From: an uncultured Ellagibacter sp.
GTDB lineage: Bacteria; Actinomycetota; Coriobacteriia; Coriobacteriales; Eggerthellaceae
Direction: 5' to 3'
Length of the DNA: 52,575 nucleotides
Assembly (NCBI RefSeq): GCF_934636505.1
Contig: NZ_CAKUAL010000006.1
Location: forward strand, 1-52,575
The notes below the pieces were generated by a model. It was not told the DNA's origin, did not search any database, and saw only the letters and a list, made by a program, of their open reading frames with translations. Position numbers and translations under genes: made by a program. Within the stretch, counting starts at the first letter, position 1; the number at the start of each line of letters is the position of its first letter. Below are positions 19,113 to 27,415 of the stretch, in pieces.

Positions 19113-19661
19113 TTACGCCTCGATACCGAGCGAGAGCGCCTGCTTGTTCTTATCGAGCATCGCAGCTTTGCGCGCGGGAACGCACTTCTCGATCGCCGCC
19201 GTGAGCACCTCGGAATCGCAGAACGGGTCCGCCGCAAAGAGAGCGCCCACCAGCACGATGTTGCCCAAGCCCTTAAGCCCCGCCTTCTCGGCGATATCGG
19301 CAGCGGGGATGGCCTTCACCGTGACGTCGTTGCGCTCGGGAATGTTCTGCACGAGCGTGGAGTCGGCGATGACAAGACCGCCGGGAACGACCGCGTCAAT
19401 GAACTTGTCGAGCGAGGGTTGGTTCATCGCGATGAGGACATCGGGCGCCGTGATGAGCGGGCTGCCGATGGGGTCTGCCGCCAAGCTGACACTGCAGTTC
19501 GCGGTGCCGCCGCGCATTTCAGGGCCGTAGGAAGGCAGCCACGAAACCTCGCGGTTGCCGATAAGCCCGGTATAGGCGATGACCTTGCCGGCAAAGAGCA
19601 CGCCCTGCCCGCCGAAACCGGCGAGCACGATCTTGCGATCGGGATACGTCGTCTCAGCCAT
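19113..19661 (-). CDS. korC: 2-oxoacid:ferredoxin oxidoreductase, gamma subunit
   Basis: Gamma subunit of a four-subunit CoA-acylating oxidoreductase. The start is 'MAETTYPDRKIVLAGFGGQG' at 19661, overlapping the beta-subunit stop (TAATG), giving 182 residues. 'GFGGQGVLFAGKVIAYTG', 'WLPSYGPEMRGGTANCSV' and 'GGLVIADSTLV' are gamma-domain features. It is the last gene of the operon, before the terminator at 18988-19020. The symbol follows the Kor (2-oxoglutarate) naming; a Vor (branched-chain) assignment is equally possible because substrate specificity is not evident. Confidence 0.9.
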   Translation of the reverse strand: MAETTYPDRKIVLAGFGGQGVLFAGKVIAYTGLIGNREVSWLPSYGPEMRGGTANCSVSLAADPIGSPLITAPDVLIAMNQPSLDKFIDAVVPGGLVIADSTLVQNIPERNDVTVKAIPAADIAEKAGLKGLGNIVLVGALFAADPFCDSEVLTAAIEKCVPARKAAMLDKNKQALSLGIEA

Positions 19662-20500
19662 TAATTGCCCCCTTCCGACTTCTCGGGATGGGCAATGGGA
19701 CATGCCGCCGAGCGCGCCGACGCCGCCTCAGCCGCGTTCGCATAACCATCGGCAACGACGTCGCGGTAGACGCCGAGCGGATAGTACGGCAGCATGTTCT
19801 CGCGCATCCATTCGAAGGCCTCTTGCGGCGTCAATCCCCAGTTCGTGGGGCAAGTGGAAACGACCTCGATGAACGAGTAGCCCACGCCGTCGATCTGGTA
19901 CTGGAACGCCTTCTTGATGGCGTTTTTCGCTTTGCGGATGTTCTTCTTGCAGTCGACGGTAACGCGCTCGATGTACGCCGGGCCGTCGAGCGTGCTCAAA
20001 AGCTCGCACACGCGCACGGGATAGCCCGCCTTCGAGACGTCGCGCCCATAGGGGCTCGTCTGCGTGACCTGGTTCGGAAGGCTCGTCGGAGCCATCTGAC
20101 CGCCCGTCATGCCGTAGATCGCGTTGTTGATGAAGATGACGGTGATGTGCTCGCCGCGCGTCGCCGCATGGACGGTTTCCGCCATGCCGATCGAGGCGAG
20201 GTCGCCGTCTCCTTGGTACGCGAACACCACGTGGTCGGGCAGAACGCGCTTCACACCGGTCGCCACCGCGGGGGCGCGGCCGTGAGCAGCCTCAATCATG
20301 TCGCAACCGAAGAAATCGTAGGACATGACCGAGCAGCCGACGGGCGCGACGCCTACGGTCTGGCCCTCGATATCGAGCTCGTCCATGGTCTCGCACACGA
20401 GGCGATGGACGATGCCGTGCGTGCACCCCGGGCAATAGTTGGTCACCACCGGCAACAGGGAATGCGGGCGGGAAAACACGAGCTTCTCGTCTTGTGCCAT
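19661..20500 (-). CDS. korB: 2-oxoacid:ferredoxin oxidoreductase, beta (TPP-binding) subunit
   Basis: Holds thiamine pyrophosphate, on which the 2-oxoacid is decarboxylated before CoA transfer. The 279-residue protein shows 'NYCPGCTHGIVHRLVCE' at the N-terminus and the TPP/Mg motif 'AYQGDGDLASIGMAE' followed by 'NNAIYGMTGGQMAPTS'. It lacks a fused ferredoxin domain; the separate gene at 21571-21777 supplies it. Both ends overlap neighbours by 1 nt (TAATG), so alpha, beta and gamma are made in step. Small beta subunits of this type occur in 2-oxoglutarate and 2-oxoisovalerate enzymes. Confidence 0.93.
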   Translation of the reverse strand: MAQDEKLVFSRPHSLLPVVTNYCPGCTHGIVHRLVCETMDELDIEGQTVGVAPVGCSVMSYDFFGCDMIEAAHGRAPAVATGVKRVLPDHVVFAYQGDGDLASIGMAETVHAATRGEHITVIFINNAIYGMTGGQMAPTSLPNQVTQTSPYGRDVSKAGYPVRVCELLSTLDGPAYIERVTVDCKKNIRKAKNAIKKAFQYQIDGVGYSFIEVVSTCPTNWGLTPQEAFEWMRENMLPYYPLGVYRDVVADGYANAAEAASARSAACPIAHPEKSEGGN

Positions 20501-21567
20501 TAGAGAACCCCTCCCCTCTTCGCAGAATCCTTGATAGCGGAAAGCACCTCTTCGGGCGTCGGGATGACGCCGCCGGTGCGGCCGTAGAAGTCGACCGCCG
20601 CGCGCCCGTTCACCGCAAGGCGCACGTCATCGACCATCTGTCCCATGTTCATCTCGACCGACAGGAACGTTTTCGCGTGCGTGAGCGCGTCCTCGATTGC
20701 CTTCGTCGGGAACGGCCACAACGTGATCGGACGAAGGAGACCGGCCTTGATGCCCTCCTCGCGCGCGGCGACGACCGCGCTTCTCGCCACGCGGCTCGAT
20801 GCGCCGAATGCGACTACGACGACTTCCGCATCGTCGAGCATGAAGGCTTCTGAGCGCTGCTCTTTCTCGCGGATGACCTCGTAGCGCTCGAAGCGCTCTA
20901 TGTTGAGTTTCTCGAGGGCATCGGCGGTCAGATAGAGCGAGTTCACGATGTTGTGGGCGCGCTTGCCCTTATGTCCCGTCGTTGCCCAGGGCTTCTCGGG
21001 AAGGCTCTCCTTAGGCTCCGGCAAAACGACCGGCTCCATCATCTGGCCCAACATGCCGTCGGCAAGCACCATGACAGGCGTGCGGTACTCGTCAGCCAAA
21101 TCGAAGGCACGGTAGACGCAGTCCGCCATCTCCTGCACCGTCGAGGGCGCAAGCACGGGCATGAAGAAGTCGCCGTGCCCAGTTGCGCGCGTGGCCTGCC
21201 AATAGTCGGACTGGGAGGGCTGAATGCCGCCGAGACCCGGGCCCCCTCGCTGCACGTTGATGATGACGCCCGGCAGATCCGAGCCTGCCATGTACGAGAT
21301 GCCCTCGCCTTTAAGCGAGATTCCAGGACTCGATGAGGACGTCATCGCGCGAGCGCCGGCGGACGCAGCGCCGTACACCATGTTGATGGCCGCGATCTCG
21401 CTTTCAGCCTGCAGATACGTTCCGCCGATCTTCGGCATGCGCTTAGACATGTAGGCCGCAAGCTCGGTCTGCGGCGTGATGGGATAACCGAAGAAAAAAC
21501 GGCACCCGGCGCGCAGCGCACTTTCAGCGAGCGCCTCGTTTCCCTTCATGAGAACCTTTTCAGCCAT
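20500..21567 (-). CDS. korA: 2-oxoacid:ferredoxin oxidoreductase, alpha subunit (KorA/VorB-like)
   Basis: 355 residues. The N-terminus 'MAEKVLMKGNEALAESALRA' with 'FFGYPITPQTELAAYMSKRM' is the pyrimidine-binding domain of alpha subunits. 'TSSSSPGISLKGEGISYMAG' and 'VNVQRGGPGLGG'-like blocks (here 'INVQRGGPGLGGIQPSQSDY') follow, then the C-terminal domain with 'SVEMNMGQMVDDVRLAVNGR'. The closing 'DFYGRTGGVIPTPEEV' resembles proteins usually named VorB (2-oxoisovalerate), so branched-chain 2-oxoacids are a likely substrate; 2-oxoglutarate is the alternative. It begins 3 nt after the ferredoxin gene ends. Confidence 0.92.
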   Translation of the reverse strand: MAEKVLMKGNEALAESALRAGCRFFFGYPITPQTELAAYMSKRMPKIGGTYLQAESEIAAINMVYGAASAGARAMTSSSSPGISLKGEGISYMAGSDLPGVIINVQRGGPGLGGIQPSQSDYWQATRATGHGDFFMPVLAPSTVQEMADCVYRAFDLADEYRTPVMVLADGMLGQMMEPVVLPEPKESLPEKPWATTGHKGKRAHNIVNSLYLTADALEKLNIERFERYEVIREKEQRSEAFMLDDAEVVVVAFGASSRVARSAVVAAREEGIKAGLLRPITLWPFPTKAIEDALTHAKTFLSVEMNMGQMVDDVRLAVNGRAAVDFYGRTGGVIPTPEEVLSAIKDSAKRGGVL

Positions 21568-21570
21568 AAC

Positions 21571-21777
21571 TCACCTCCAAACCGAGATGGCGACATCGGG
21601 GCACATGACCGCGCATGAGCAGCACCCCGTACATTTTGATAGATCGATGCAGTGTGCAGGATGATAGCCCTTGGCCGTTATCCTCTCCTGATCGAGTTCG
21701 ATGATGTGGGTCGGGCACGCATCCACACAAAGGCCGCAGCCCTTGCAGAAGCCCTCGTCCACGCTGATTCTTGCCAT
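21571..21777 (-). CDS. korD: 4Fe-4S ferredoxin subunit of the 2-oxoacid oxidoreductase
   Basis: 68 residues with two classic cluster motifs, 'CKGCGLCVDACP' and 'CTGCCSCAVMCP', each CxxCxxCxxxCP, so two 4Fe-4S clusters. It serves as the delta subunit that carries electrons from the TPP site to free ferredoxin. It sits 3 nt before korA and 28 nt after the P-loop ATPase gene, in an uninterrupted operon. All eight ligand cysteines are present. Confidence 0.94.
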   Translation of the reverse strand: MARISVDEGFCKGCGLCVDACPTHIIELDQERITAKGYHPAHCIDLSKCTGCCSCAVMCPDVAISVWR

Positions 21778-21805
21778 TTGACGTTAACCCCCGCCCTCTT
21801 GACTA

Positions 21806-22537
21806 TCAATTACTCCACGGCGTTTGCCGATAGGGATCTATTTCGTAGAGCGCCACGTCGGCGCCCTCTTGGGAAAGCCGCTCCCTCGCCGCATCCGCAC
21901 AAGATGCGGGAACGCAGACGGCAGCAAGCGGCAGACCCGCCGCACATGCCACTTCGCGGGCAAACGGCAGCGAAGTGGAAATCGCATCTTCGTCGGTGTC
22001 GCCCATGAGATGGGAGTTCGCGACGATTGCCGTCGCACGAAGGCGCGATGCACGCTCGATTTCGTAGAGCACCTCGCACGCTTCGCGCGGATCGCGGGTA
22101 AGCGCTCGGTAGCGGTTTACGACATACCACATCTCGTAAGGTGACGAAGCGATTGTGCGCGAGAAACGCCCAAGCGCTGCAGCACCCGCATCGTCGCCGC
22201 CGACATCGATGACGCACAGCTCGTTTTCGTTGGACTGCGCGCGCTCGATCGCGGGAGCAACCGCGCCGGTGAGCGCTGGCATGTCGATGTTGCAGTCGGG
22301 ACCGGCATAGACCGGCGTTATCACCGAGATGCCCGCCGCCCGAAGCGATTGCGCCTGGTCACTCGACCTGAAGTAGGGATTCACCACATCGAGGTCGACG
22401 AGCGTGACGCGCTTTCCCGCGCGGGCGACATCCTTTGCAAGCGAAAGCGAAAGCGCCGTCTTCCCCACACCGTAGTGGCCGCACACGATAAGCACGCCCG
22501 ACAGCTGCGAAACGTCGAAATCGCGAACCTGCGCCAT
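21806..22537 (-). CDS. P-loop ATPase of the MinD/ParA/Mrp type, in acyl-CoA operon
   Basis: 243 residues. Walker A is 'CGHYGVGKTALSLSLA' near residue 18, followed by the switch-like 'VTLVDLDVVNPYFRSSDQ' and a Walker B-like 'LCVIDVGGDDAG'. The fold is that of deviant P-loop (SIMIBI) ATPases. It is not a partition protein by context: it lies between an acyl-CoA synthetase (1-nt gap) and the ferredoxin gene of a 2-oxoacid oxidoreductase. No CxxC Fe-S scaffold motif of Mrp/Nbp35 proteins is visible. A role in maturing or activating the oxidoreductase is possible but unproven. Confidence 0.75.
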   Translation of the reverse strand: MAQVRDFDVSQLSGVLIVCGHYGVGKTALSLSLAKDVARAGKRVTLVDLDVVNPYFRSSDQAQSLRAAGISVITPVYAGPDCNIDMPALTGAVAPAIERAQSNENELCVIDVGGDDAGAAALGRFSRTIASSPYEMWYVVNRYRALTRDPREACEVLYEIERASRLRATAIVANSHLMGDTDEDAISTSLPFAREVACAAGLPLAAVCVPASCADAARERLSQEGADVALYEIDPYRQTPWSN

Positions 22538-22538
22538 G

Positions 22539-24326
22539 CTAGATAAGGCCCTCGGGAAGCTTCGGCGACTTCAAGTCCGCCCCGTCCTTCTGCCTGATGG
22601 CGACACGGCGGATCTTGCCGTTCACGGTCTTCGGCAGCGCGTCGACGTACTCGACGATGCGCGGATACTTGTAAGGAGCCGTACGATGCTTCACCCATGC
22701 CTGCAGCTCGCGGGTCAGCTCGTCGGAACCTGTGAAACCATTAGCCAGCACGACCGTCGCCTTGACGGCGAAGCCGCGAACAGGGTCGGGCACGCCGGTG
22801 ACAGCGCACTCGCGCACCGCCTCGTGCTCGAGCAGCTCGCTTTCGATCTCGAAAGGCCCGATGCGATAGCCAGACGACTTGATGACGTCGTCGTTTCGGC
22901 CGACGTACCAGAAGTAACCGTCCTCGTCGACCCAGGCGGTGTCGCCCGTATGATACCAGCCGTCGTAAATCGCGTTCGCCGTCTTTTCGGGGTCGCGATA
23001 GTATTCCATCATGATGCCCGCGGGGCGCGGCTCCATGCAGATGCAGATCTCGCCCGTCTCGCCGGTGTTGCAGCGCGAGCCGTCGTCGCGCTGGATCTCG
23101 ACGTTGTAGAGAGGCACGGGCTTGCCCATCGAACCGGAACGCGGCGTCGAATGCTTGAGGTTGGCGATGGTAAGCGGCGTCTCCGTCTGCCCGAAGCCCT
23201 CGTAGATCGTAAGCCCCGTGTGCTCTTTCCAGAAGTTGAACAAATCGGGATTGAGCGCCTCGCCCGCGGTCGTCGAGTACTGAAGCGAGGAGAGATCATA
23301 GGCGTCGAAATTCTCCGACATCATGAGGCGGTACATCGTCGGCGGGCAGCACATAGACGTGACCTGGTACTTCGAGATAAGCGAGAGAATCTCACCCGCG
23401 TTGAAACGGTCGAAATCGTACGTGAGGACGCAGGCCTCCATGAGCCACTGCCCGTAGTATTTGCCCCAGACGGCCTTGCCCCAGCCCGTGTCGGCGATGG
23501 TGAAGTGGACGCCGTCGGGCTGCACGTTATGCCAATGCTTGGCGGTGATGAGGTGCGCAACAGCGTAACTGGAATCGTGGAGCACCATCTTCGGGTTGCC
23601 GGACGTGCCGGAGGAGAAGTACATGAGCATGGGCTCGGCAGCTACCGTGTCGCGACGTTCGAAGACCTCGCTCGCCGCGCGGACGCCGCTGTTAAAGTCG
23701 ACCCAACCCTCGCGCTCGATAGACGCTGCGCAGATGCCTTCCTCGCCGGAAAGCGCCGCGCCGACCGTGCCCGCAACAGCGATGAGGTTTCCATCCTCGT
23801 CGTGTCGGGTCAAGCCGCCGCCCGCGCCGTTCACGAGGATGCGAGAGGTGACCGTGGGGCACTCGGAGATGACGTTGTCGGCAATCTGGGCGATGTCCCC
23901 AACGGAGGTGCAGATGATGGAGCTGATGGAGGCGCCGTTTAAGCGGTATTCCAGGTCGTGCTCCTTCAACATGAAGGTCGCGGGGACCATGACCGCGCCG
24001 ATCTTGGCCAACGCCGTCGCAACGAACCAGAACTGGTAGTGGCGGCGCAGCACGACGAGAACGTAATCGCCGCGCTTGATGCCCTGATCGACCAGGAAGT
24101 TTGCCGTCTTGTCGGACCAGCGCTTCATGTCCGCGAACGTGAAGATGTGCTCCTCGCCTTCGGGGTTGCACCAGATCATCGCGCGACGGTCGGGGTCGTT
24201 CACCGCGATGTCGTCGACGACGTCGTAGCCGAAGTTGAAGTTGTCGGGATAGTGGACGCTGAACGTCTCGAGCTGGCCATCGGAAGCGTAGGTCTCGTCA
24301 ACGTAGCGCAGATTGATATTCCTCAT
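22539..24326 (-). CDS. AMP-forming acyl-CoA synthetase (medium/branched-chain type)
   Basis: 595 residues of the ANL adenylate-forming superfamily. Core motifs: 'MYFSSGTSGNPKMV' (P-loop-like), 'YEGFGQTETPL' (adenine/aromatic), 'GWYHTGDTAWVDEDGYFWYV' and 'GRNDDVIKSSGYRIGPFEIE' (hinge), and the catalytic lysine in 'LPKTVNGKIRR'. The sequence is closest in style to ACSM-like medium-chain acyl-CoA ligases. In an operon with a ferredoxin-dependent 2-oxoacid oxidoreductase it may activate short or branched-chain acids for reductive carboxylation to 2-oxoacids, or run in reverse to harvest energy; direction is inference. The start 'MRNINLRYVDETYASDGQLE' matches the usual N-terminus. Confidence 0.9.
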   Translation of the reverse strand: MRNINLRYVDETYASDGQLETFSVHYPDNFNFGYDVVDDIAVNDPDRRAMIWCNPEGEEHIFTFADMKRWSDKTANFLVDQGIKRGDYVLVVLRRHYQFWFVATALAKIGAVMVPATFMLKEHDLEYRLNGASISSIICTSVGDIAQIADNVISECPTVTSRILVNGAGGGLTRHDEDGNLIAVAGTVGAALSGEEGICAASIEREGWVDFNSGVRAASEVFERRDTVAAEPMLMYFSSGTSGNPKMVLHDSSYAVAHLITAKHWHNVQPDGVHFTIADTGWGKAVWGKYYGQWLMEACVLTYDFDRFNAGEILSLISKYQVTSMCCPPTMYRLMMSENFDAYDLSSLQYSTTAGEALNPDLFNFWKEHTGLTIYEGFGQTETPLTIANLKHSTPRSGSMGKPVPLYNVEIQRDDGSRCNTGETGEICICMEPRPAGIMMEYYRDPEKTANAIYDGWYHTGDTAWVDEDGYFWYVGRNDDVIKSSGYRIGPFEIESELLEHEAVRECAVTGVPDPVRGFAVKATVVLANGFTGSDELTRELQAWVKHRTAPYKYPRIVEYVDALPKTVNGKIRRVAIRQKDGADLKSPKLPEGLI

Positions 24327-24424
24327 GGGATAAAAGAACCTCTTTCAGTGCAAGCAGGGCAATTCGCCCGTGAAGTCTCGTAGATACCGAAGGGTGGCGC
24401 AACCTGGGGCAAGCCCGGGCGCGC

Positions 24425-25009
24425 CTACATAATCTCGATATCCTGCGGCTTCAAAACGATCGCGTAGAACACGCACGGCTCGCCGCCTGTGGCGATCATG
24501 CCATGCCCGCGACCCGAATCGTACATAAGCACGTCGCCGGGGCCGAGTTCCTCGACGTGGCCTTCGTAGGCGAAGCGCATATGTCCGGAGACGATGCAGT
24601 CGATTTCCTGACCGCGGTGATAGGAAAGATGGATGGGTTTGTCTTGCTCTTCGGGAAGATAGGGCATCGTGACCAAGAACGGCTCGGCGAGTTTGTTCTT
24701 GAACTGCGGCGCCTTGTGCAAATACTCGAAGCCGGCACGGCGCTTCACGGACAGCCCGTCGCCCTCGCGGATAAGGGAATACCCGGTCAGGTGAGGGTTC
24801 TCGCCGGTAAGCAGCTCGACGACGTCGACGCCGAAGCGCTTCGCGCACTTCGAGAGAAAGGTGAAGCTTAAATCCTGCTCGCCCGATTCCTGCGCGGCGT
24901 ATTCCGAAAGCGAGCGACCCGTCGCCTGGGCCATTTCCTGCATCGAGATGTCGAGATCCTCGCGCAACGACCTAATTCGCGAAGCCACCTCTTCGATCTT
25001 CGGTTCCAT
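24425..25009 (-). CDS. XRE-cupin transcriptional regulator of the acyl-CoA operon
   Basis: 194 residues. The N-terminal helix-turn-helix (about residues 5-65) includes 'LREDLDISMQEMAQATGRSL' and 'FLSKCAKRFGVDVVELLTG'. The C-terminal cupin barrel includes 'YHRGQEIDCIVSGHMRF' and 'LGPGDVLMYDSGRGHGM'. Proteins of this design sense a small ligand with the cupin and repress or activate nearby metabolic genes. It lies 98 nt upstream of the acyl-CoA synthetase, in the same orientation. Two perfect palindromes cover its promoter (25043-25089), which suggests autoregulation. Confidence 0.9.
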   Translation of the reverse strand: MEPKIEEVASRIRSLREDLDISMQEMAQATGRSLSEYAAQESGEQDLSFTFLSKCAKRFGVDVVELLTGENPHLTGYSLIREGDGLSVKRRAGFEYLHKAPQFKNKLAEPFLVTMPYLPEEQDKPIHLSYHRGQEIDCIVSGHMRFAYEGHVEELGPGDVLMYDSGRGHGMIATGGEPCVFYAIVLKPQDIEIM

Positions 25010-25042
25010 ATGCGACTCCCCCTTTCATAATGCTCGAATGAT

Positions 25043-25089
25043 GCATCGTTAACGATGCCTAACGCATGGATTGTATCGCAACGTTGCGA
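25043..25089 (-). promoter_or_regulatory. promoter with two perfect palindromes upstream of XRE-cupin gene
   Basis: TCGCAACGTTGCGA (25076-25089) abuts the -10 hexamer TACAAT (25070-25075, minus strand) and so occupies the promoter spacer. GCATCGTTAACGATGC (25043-25058) lies just after the expected start site. The palindrome centres are 32 bp apart, about three helical turns, so both would face the same side of the DNA. This is a textbook layout for a dimeric repressor binding cooperatively. Confidence 0.65.
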
Positions 25090-25110
25090 AATGGAAGTAG
25101 TTTGATATGC

Positions 25111-25147
25111 AAACGGCGGCTAACCGTCATATGGATAGCCGCCGTTT
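25111..25147 (-). terminator. terminator of the def-fmt-rsmB operon
   Basis: AAACGGCGGCTA and TAGCCGCCGTTT form a perfect 12-bp stem with a 13-nt loop, about 30 nt downstream of the rsmB stop. Only a short TTT follows on the minus strand. It separates rsmB from the XRE-cupin promoter. Confidence 0.65.
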
Positions 25148-25177
25148 CAGGCAGGCCCCCGCAATTGGGGGATTATT

Positions 25178-27415
25178 TTATTCCGTCGCCTTCACAAGTC
25201 GCACGGCGAAGTGGGCATCGGGCGAGCCCGGCTTGAGCGCGGGGTTGAAGCACGGCGCCCCGCCGATCGGCGCCAAGGCGAACGAGCTGCCCTCGTCGCT
25301 TGCGAGGAACGCCTTCACGACATCGATGTTCTCGGCGCGCGTGATGGTGCACGTGGAAAAGACGATACTGCCGCCCGGGGCGACATGGGTCGAGGCGGAC
25401 TTCAGGAGCGCCAAGCCAGTCTTTGCAAACTCGTCGATCTTCTCGGGGTTCAAGCGCCAGCGGATTTCCGGGTGGCGGCGCAACGTGCCCAGGCCCGAGC
25501 ACGGGGCATCGATGAACACGACGTCGAAGGCACGCTCGCCCACCACGTCATCGAGCGCCGTCGCGTCGCCGGTGATCGATTCGGAGACATGGATGCCGTA
25601 TTCCTCCGCGCGCTCGGCGGTGATGTTCGTCTTGAACTCCAGGTTGTCGACGGTCACGTACTCCTCGATCTGCGAGCCGTAGCGGCGCTGAGCGTCGCTT
25701 TGGATGAGGACGGTCTTCGTCCCGCGGCCGGCGCCGACCTCAAGAAGCGACGCGGGCTTTTCCTCGGGAAGCACAAGGCGCGCGATCTGCTGGGACGACG
25801 CGTCGGAGACGAGGAGCTGGCCGGTCTGGATCATATGGCGGACGCGCCCGTCGAAGAGCACGCGCCCCTCGGAGAGGCAATAGCACCCGGGGATGTCCTC
25901 GCCGTTGACCGACACGGCCACCGGATCGCCATGGGCCGCCACGATCGTCTCGACGACCTCGGCCTCGTCCGCCTTCGCCGCGTTGATCGCGACGAACAGG
26001 GGCGCCGGTTCATTCGACCCCGCGAGGTAATCGCGCGTGGCTTCGGGGCCCAAGTCGAGCAACGCCCGCTTGGCGAGCCACTCGGGGAAGGCATGCAGGC
26101 GCGCGAACGCCTCGATGTCGGTGCGGGGGTCGCCGAAGGGGAACTTGTGCGCCTTGTCGGCGATGCGACGCAAAACGGCGTTCGCCAGGCCGGATGCCTT
26201 CGGCGCGATCGTCTTCACCAGCTCGACGCCCTGGCTTACCGCGGCATGCGGCTCCTTCTTCAGGAAGATAATCTCGTAGGTCGAGATGCGCAGCGCGTCG
26301 CGCACGTCGTCGTCGATGTCGCTTACACGGTCGAGGCAGCGGTTGATGACGTCGTCGAGCGTGCCGTACGAGCTCACCACGCCGAGCGTGAGACGCGTTG
26401 CGAACGCGCGGTCCTCGCGGGACATGCGGGAGGAATCGATGTACTTGTGGATAAGCTCCTGAGCGAAGGCATCGCGCTCACGGACGATCGACGTCACGCG
26501 CAGAGCTGCCTGGCGAGCTGGGGAGGCGCTGCGCTCGGAATCCTTGTGGACGACGCCGCTCGTGCGGGGCTTGTCGCCGAAGGAGTGCTTCGCACCGCGG
26601 CGCTCACCGCCCTTGGGACGATTGCGGTACTTGAGCTCGCCGTTCTCGTCAAGCTCGAGCTCGCCGCGATAGACGCCTTCCCGCGGCTCGCGACCCTCGG
26701 CGAGGGCAGCATTCTGCTCGTTGGGACGCCACGGCCCGCGGCGTTCGAAGCCGCGATGCTCGCCTGCGTCTTTGCGCGAGAAGCCGCGATCGTCGGCACG
26801 ATCTTTCTTGAAGGGGGCGTCGCCGCGAGGAGCGCGGTCGAAATCGCGCGCTGCGCCTTCGCGCTTTTCGAAGGGCTTGCGGTCGCCATCGTGCTTATTG
26901 AAGGGCTTACGCTCGCCGTCGCGCTTCTCGAATGTGCGGTTATCATCGCGCTTGCCGTAAGGCTTGCGATCGCCTTCGCGCTTTTCGAATTTGCGCTCGC
27001 CGTCGCGCCTGCGATCGTCATCCCGCTTGCCGTAAGGCTTTCGGTTGTCGTCTCGCTTGCCGTAGGGCTTGCGATTGCCGTCCCCCTGCTTCGAGAAGGA
27101 CTTGCCTCCCGAGCGACGGTCATCGCCGCGCTTACCGTAGGATTTGCGGTCATCGGAGCGCTCGTTGTCGAAGGGCTTGCGGGAACGATGCTCGCCATCG
27201 CGGGAGGAACCGCCGCGCGAGTCGCGCTTGCCATAGCCGCCCTTGCCGCCTTTTCCGCCGTCGCGCGAGCCCTTATAAGAGCCCCTGCGGTCGCCGTTTC
27301 CCTTCGAACCGTAGGAACCTGAGTTCGAGCGGCCGCGACGATCTTGCGATCCCTGGCGCTTCGCGCCGCCGTTGCCGCGATGTTCTTCGTTATGCTGGTT
27401 GTTGCCATCAGGCAT
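25178..27415 (-). CDS. rsmB: 16S rRNA (cytosine-967-C5) methyltransferase RsmB with long disordered N-terminus
   Basis: Methylates C967 of 16S rRNA. I take ATG 27415 ('MPDGNNQHNEEHRGNG') as start because it overlaps the fmt stop by 8 nt, as other genes here do; in-frame starts at 27445 and 27499 are possible. The protein is then 745 residues. Residues 1 to about 300 are low-complexity, dominated by Arg, Lys, Asp and Gly, with repeated 'NRKPYGKRDD'-type units. A NusB-like RNA-binding domain follows (about 300-430), then the methyltransferase with 'LEVGAGRGTKT', 'DAPCSGLGTLRRHPEIRWR' and the catalytic cysteine in 'FSTCTI'. Usual RsmB is about 430-450 residues, so the extension is extreme. Confidence 0.9.
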   Translation of the reverse strand: MPDGNNQHNEEHRGNGGAKRQGSQDRRGRSNSGSYGSKGNGDRRGSYKGSRDGGKGGKGGYGKRDSRGGSSRDGEHRSRKPFDNERSDDRKSYGKRGDDRRSGGKSFSKQGDGNRKPYGKRDDNRKPYGKRDDDRRRDGERKFEKREGDRKPYGKRDDNRTFEKRDGERKPFNKHDGDRKPFEKREGAARDFDRAPRGDAPFKKDRADDRGFSRKDAGEHRGFERRGPWRPNEQNAALAEGREPREGVYRGELELDENGELKYRNRPKGGERRGAKHSFGDKPRTSGVVHKDSERSASPARQAALRVTSIVRERDAFAQELIHKYIDSSRMSREDRAFATRLTLGVVSSYGTLDDVINRCLDRVSDIDDDVRDALRISTYEIIFLKKEPHAAVSQGVELVKTIAPKASGLANAVLRRIADKAHKFPFGDPRTDIEAFARLHAFPEWLAKRALLDLGPEATRDYLAGSNEPAPLFVAINAAKADEAEVVETIVAAHGDPVAVSVNGEDIPGCYCLSEGRVLFDGRVRHMIQTGQLLVSDASSQQIARLVLPEEKPASLLEVGAGRGTKTVLIQSDAQRRYGSQIEEYVTVDNLEFKTNITAERAEEYGIHVSESITGDATALDDVVGERAFDVVFIDAPCSGLGTLRRHPEIRWRLNPEKIDEFAKTGLALLKSASTHVAPGGSIVFSTCTITRAENIDVVKAFLASDEGSSFALAPIGGAPCFNPALKPGSPDAHFAVRLVKATE

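Noticed and set aside
24345..24848. 167-codon minus-strand frame overlapping the XRE-cupin gene
   Set aside because: Arg-rich out-of-frame reading of the regulator gene.
25211..27322. 703-residue plus-strand frame opposite rsmB, ending in long hydrophobic Ala/Val/Leu runs
   Set aside because: Mirror of the KRD/RG repeats; no ribosome-binding site or family motif, and RsmB motifs are clear on the other strand.
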